A stretch of 14,178 nt of DNA, taken from Bizionia sp. Its GTDB lineage: Bacteria > Bacteroidota > Bacteroidia > Flavobacteriales > Flavobacteriaceae. The position numbers were made by a program, and so were the translations under genes. The notes beneath the pieces were generated by a model. That model did not search any database. It was not told the origin of the DNA and saw only the letters and a list, made by a program, of their open reading frames with translations. Positions 12,996 to 14,178 of the stretch are shown in pieces. Numbering within the stretch: the stretch's first letter is position 1; every line of letters begins with the position of its first letter. The stretch covers positions 1 to 14,178 of the forward strand of contig JAGPVI010000156.1 of assembly GCA_018067115.1 (NCBI GenBank), read 5' to 3'.

Positions 12996-14178
12996 ATGGA
13001 TTCTATACAAGCAACAAAACAACGTTTTGGTATTATTGGTAATAGTTCTGTTTTAAACCGAGCTATAGAAAAGGCAATACGCGTGGCACCAACTGATATT
13101 TCGGTTTTAGTAACCGGAGAAAGTGGTGTTGGAAAAGAAAGTATTCCGAAAATAATACATTCGTTATCTCACCGTAAACACGGTAAATATATAGCAGTAA
13201 ACTGTGGAGCCATACCAGAAGGCACAATAGACAGTGAGCTATTTGGTCACGAAAAAGGTGCATTTACAGGCGCAACACAAACCCGAAATGGTTATTTCGA
13301 GGTGGCCGATGGTGGAACCATTTTTCTTGATGAAGTTGGAGAATTACCATTAACAACTCAAGTAAGGTTATTACGTGTGCTTGAAAATGGCGAGTTTATA
13401 AAAGTTGGTTCTAGTAAAGTACAAAAAACTAATGTGCGTATTGTAGCGGCTACAAACGTGCAAATGTTCGAGGCTATAAAAAACGAAAAATTTAGAGAAG
13501 ACCTTTATTATAGGTTAAGCACCATAGATATTCATTTACCACCACTTCGCGATAGACAAGAAGATATTCATTTACTATTCAGGAAATTCGCTAGCGATTT
13601 CGCTTTAAAATATAAAATGCCTACCATTAAATTAACCGACGATGCAATAAGTATCTTGGTTAAATTTAGATGGAGTGGAAACATTAGGCAATTGCGAAAT
13701 GTTGCCGAGCAAGTGTCGGTATTAGAACAAAACAGAACAATAACCGCCGACTCATTACGCTCGTATTTACCAAGTTCTGGGCCTAATTTACCTGCCGTTG
13801 TAAAAAACACTAAATCTGAAAGCGATTTTAGTAGCGAACGCGAAATTCTCTATAAGGTGTTGTTTGATATGAAAGCCGATTTAAATGATTTAAAAAAGCT
13901 TACAATGGAACTGATGAAATCTGGAAACACCAAAGATGTTCAGAAAACTAATGAGAGCCTTATTGATAAAATCTACGGCAACGAAGATGAGGACACCGAA
14001 GATTACGAGGAAGCTTTAGAAGATTTGCAAATATTAGCAATACCTCAAAAACAAAAAGAAGAAGACAGCGACAATAGCGCAGATAAGTATCATTTTGCTG
14101 AAGAAATAGAGGAAGAAGAAACCCTGTCTCTTCACGATAAAGAATTAGAATTGATTAGAAAATCTTTAGAACGCCATA
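12996..14178 (+). CDS. Sigma-54-dependent AAA+ transcriptional activator (3' end beyond window)
   Basis: An open frame of 394 codons that runs off the right edge. The AAA+ domain begins almost at once. Walker A is GESGVGKE (residues 41-48), the sigma-54-contacting loop GAFTGA is at 88-93, Walker B TIFLDE at 108-113, the arginine-finger region FREDLYYR at 166-173 and sensor II WSGNIRQLRN at 227-236. No receiver, GAF or PAS domain precedes it. After the AAA+ core comes a heptad-like stretch (about 281-310) and a very acidic linker (about 329-376). It then reaches LSLHDKELELIRKSLERH, the usual opening of the Fis-type helix-turn-helix, which lies just outside the window. The protein should remodel sigma-54 holoenzyme using ATP; its targets and signal are unknown. 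The start is 18 bases after the lipoprotein gene. Confidence 0.94.
   Translation, partial: MDSIQATKQRFGIIGNSSVLNRAIEKAIRVAPTDISVLVTGESGVGKESIPKIIHSLSHRKHGKYIAVNCGAIPEGTIDSELFGHEKGAFTGATQTRNGYFEVADGGTIFLDEVGELPLTTQVRLLRVLENGEFIKVGSSKVQKTNVRIVAATNVQMFEAIKNEKFREDLYYRLSTIDIHLPPLRDRQEDIHLLFRKFASDFALKYKMPTIKLTDDAISILVKFRWSGNIRQLRNVAEQVSVLEQNRTITADSLRSYLPSSGPNLPAVVKNTKSESDFSSEREILYKVLFDMKADLNDLKKLTMELMKSGNTKDVQKTNESLIDKIYGNEDEDTEDYEEALEDLQILAIPQKQKEEDSDNSADKYHFAEEIEEEETLSLHDKELELIRKSLERH

Noticed and set aside
13063..13810. Minus-strand frames of 66 and 80 codons at the right end
   Set aside because: Both are antisense to the AAA+ domain of the sigma-54 activator, whose motifs are unmistakable.

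Overview
The window looks like chromosomal core sequence from a marine-type member of Flavobacteriaceae (phylum Bacteroidota). It is AT-rich. Start codons lack Shine-Dalgarno-like leaders. Promoters fit the Bacteroidota consensus (TTTG, about 20 bases, TAnnTTTG). The genes are typical of the family, above all gldK-gldL-gldM-gldN, the core of the type IX secretion and gliding machinery. I see no insertion sequence, phage gene, CRISPR array, tRNA or rRNA.

Layout from left to right. A small DUF983-type membrane protein (+) converges, with an 8-base overlap, on an FAD-dependent amine or amino-acid oxidase-like protein (-). Next comes the minus-strand gld block, transcribed gldK, gldL, gldM, gldN. 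It has a recognisable promoter region in front of gldK (about 6316-6346) and a strong intrinsic terminator after gldN (1589-1618). Upstream of gldK, on the same strand, lie an arginase/formimidoylglutamase-fold gene and, 8 bases before that, topA. A 416-base gap (10189-10604) separates the divergent topA and miaB and carries a promoter for each. On the plus strand follow miaB, a small lipoprotein gene of unknown function and a sigma-54-type AAA+ activator. These are spaced 6 and 18 bases apart, so they probably form one operon; the activator runs off the right edge.

Function. GldK (outer-membrane lipoprotein) and GldN form the periplasmic ring under the outer membrane. GldL and GldM form the inner-membrane, proton-driven rotary motor that powers type IX secretion and gliding. 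The remaining genes are housekeeping: TopA relaxes negative supercoils and MiaB makes the ms2i6A37 modification of tRNA.

The main point of interest is the gene before gldK. It keeps the ureohydrolase fold signature but has lost three of the six usual manganese ligands, so it looks like a pseudoenzyme rather than a real formimidoylglutamase. The gldK promoter region also holds a 12-bp palindrome, a repeated half-site two helical turns away, and two equal-sized inverted repeats with homopolymer loops. I see no clearly new multi-gene system; most of the window is ordinary conserved flavobacterial chromosome.
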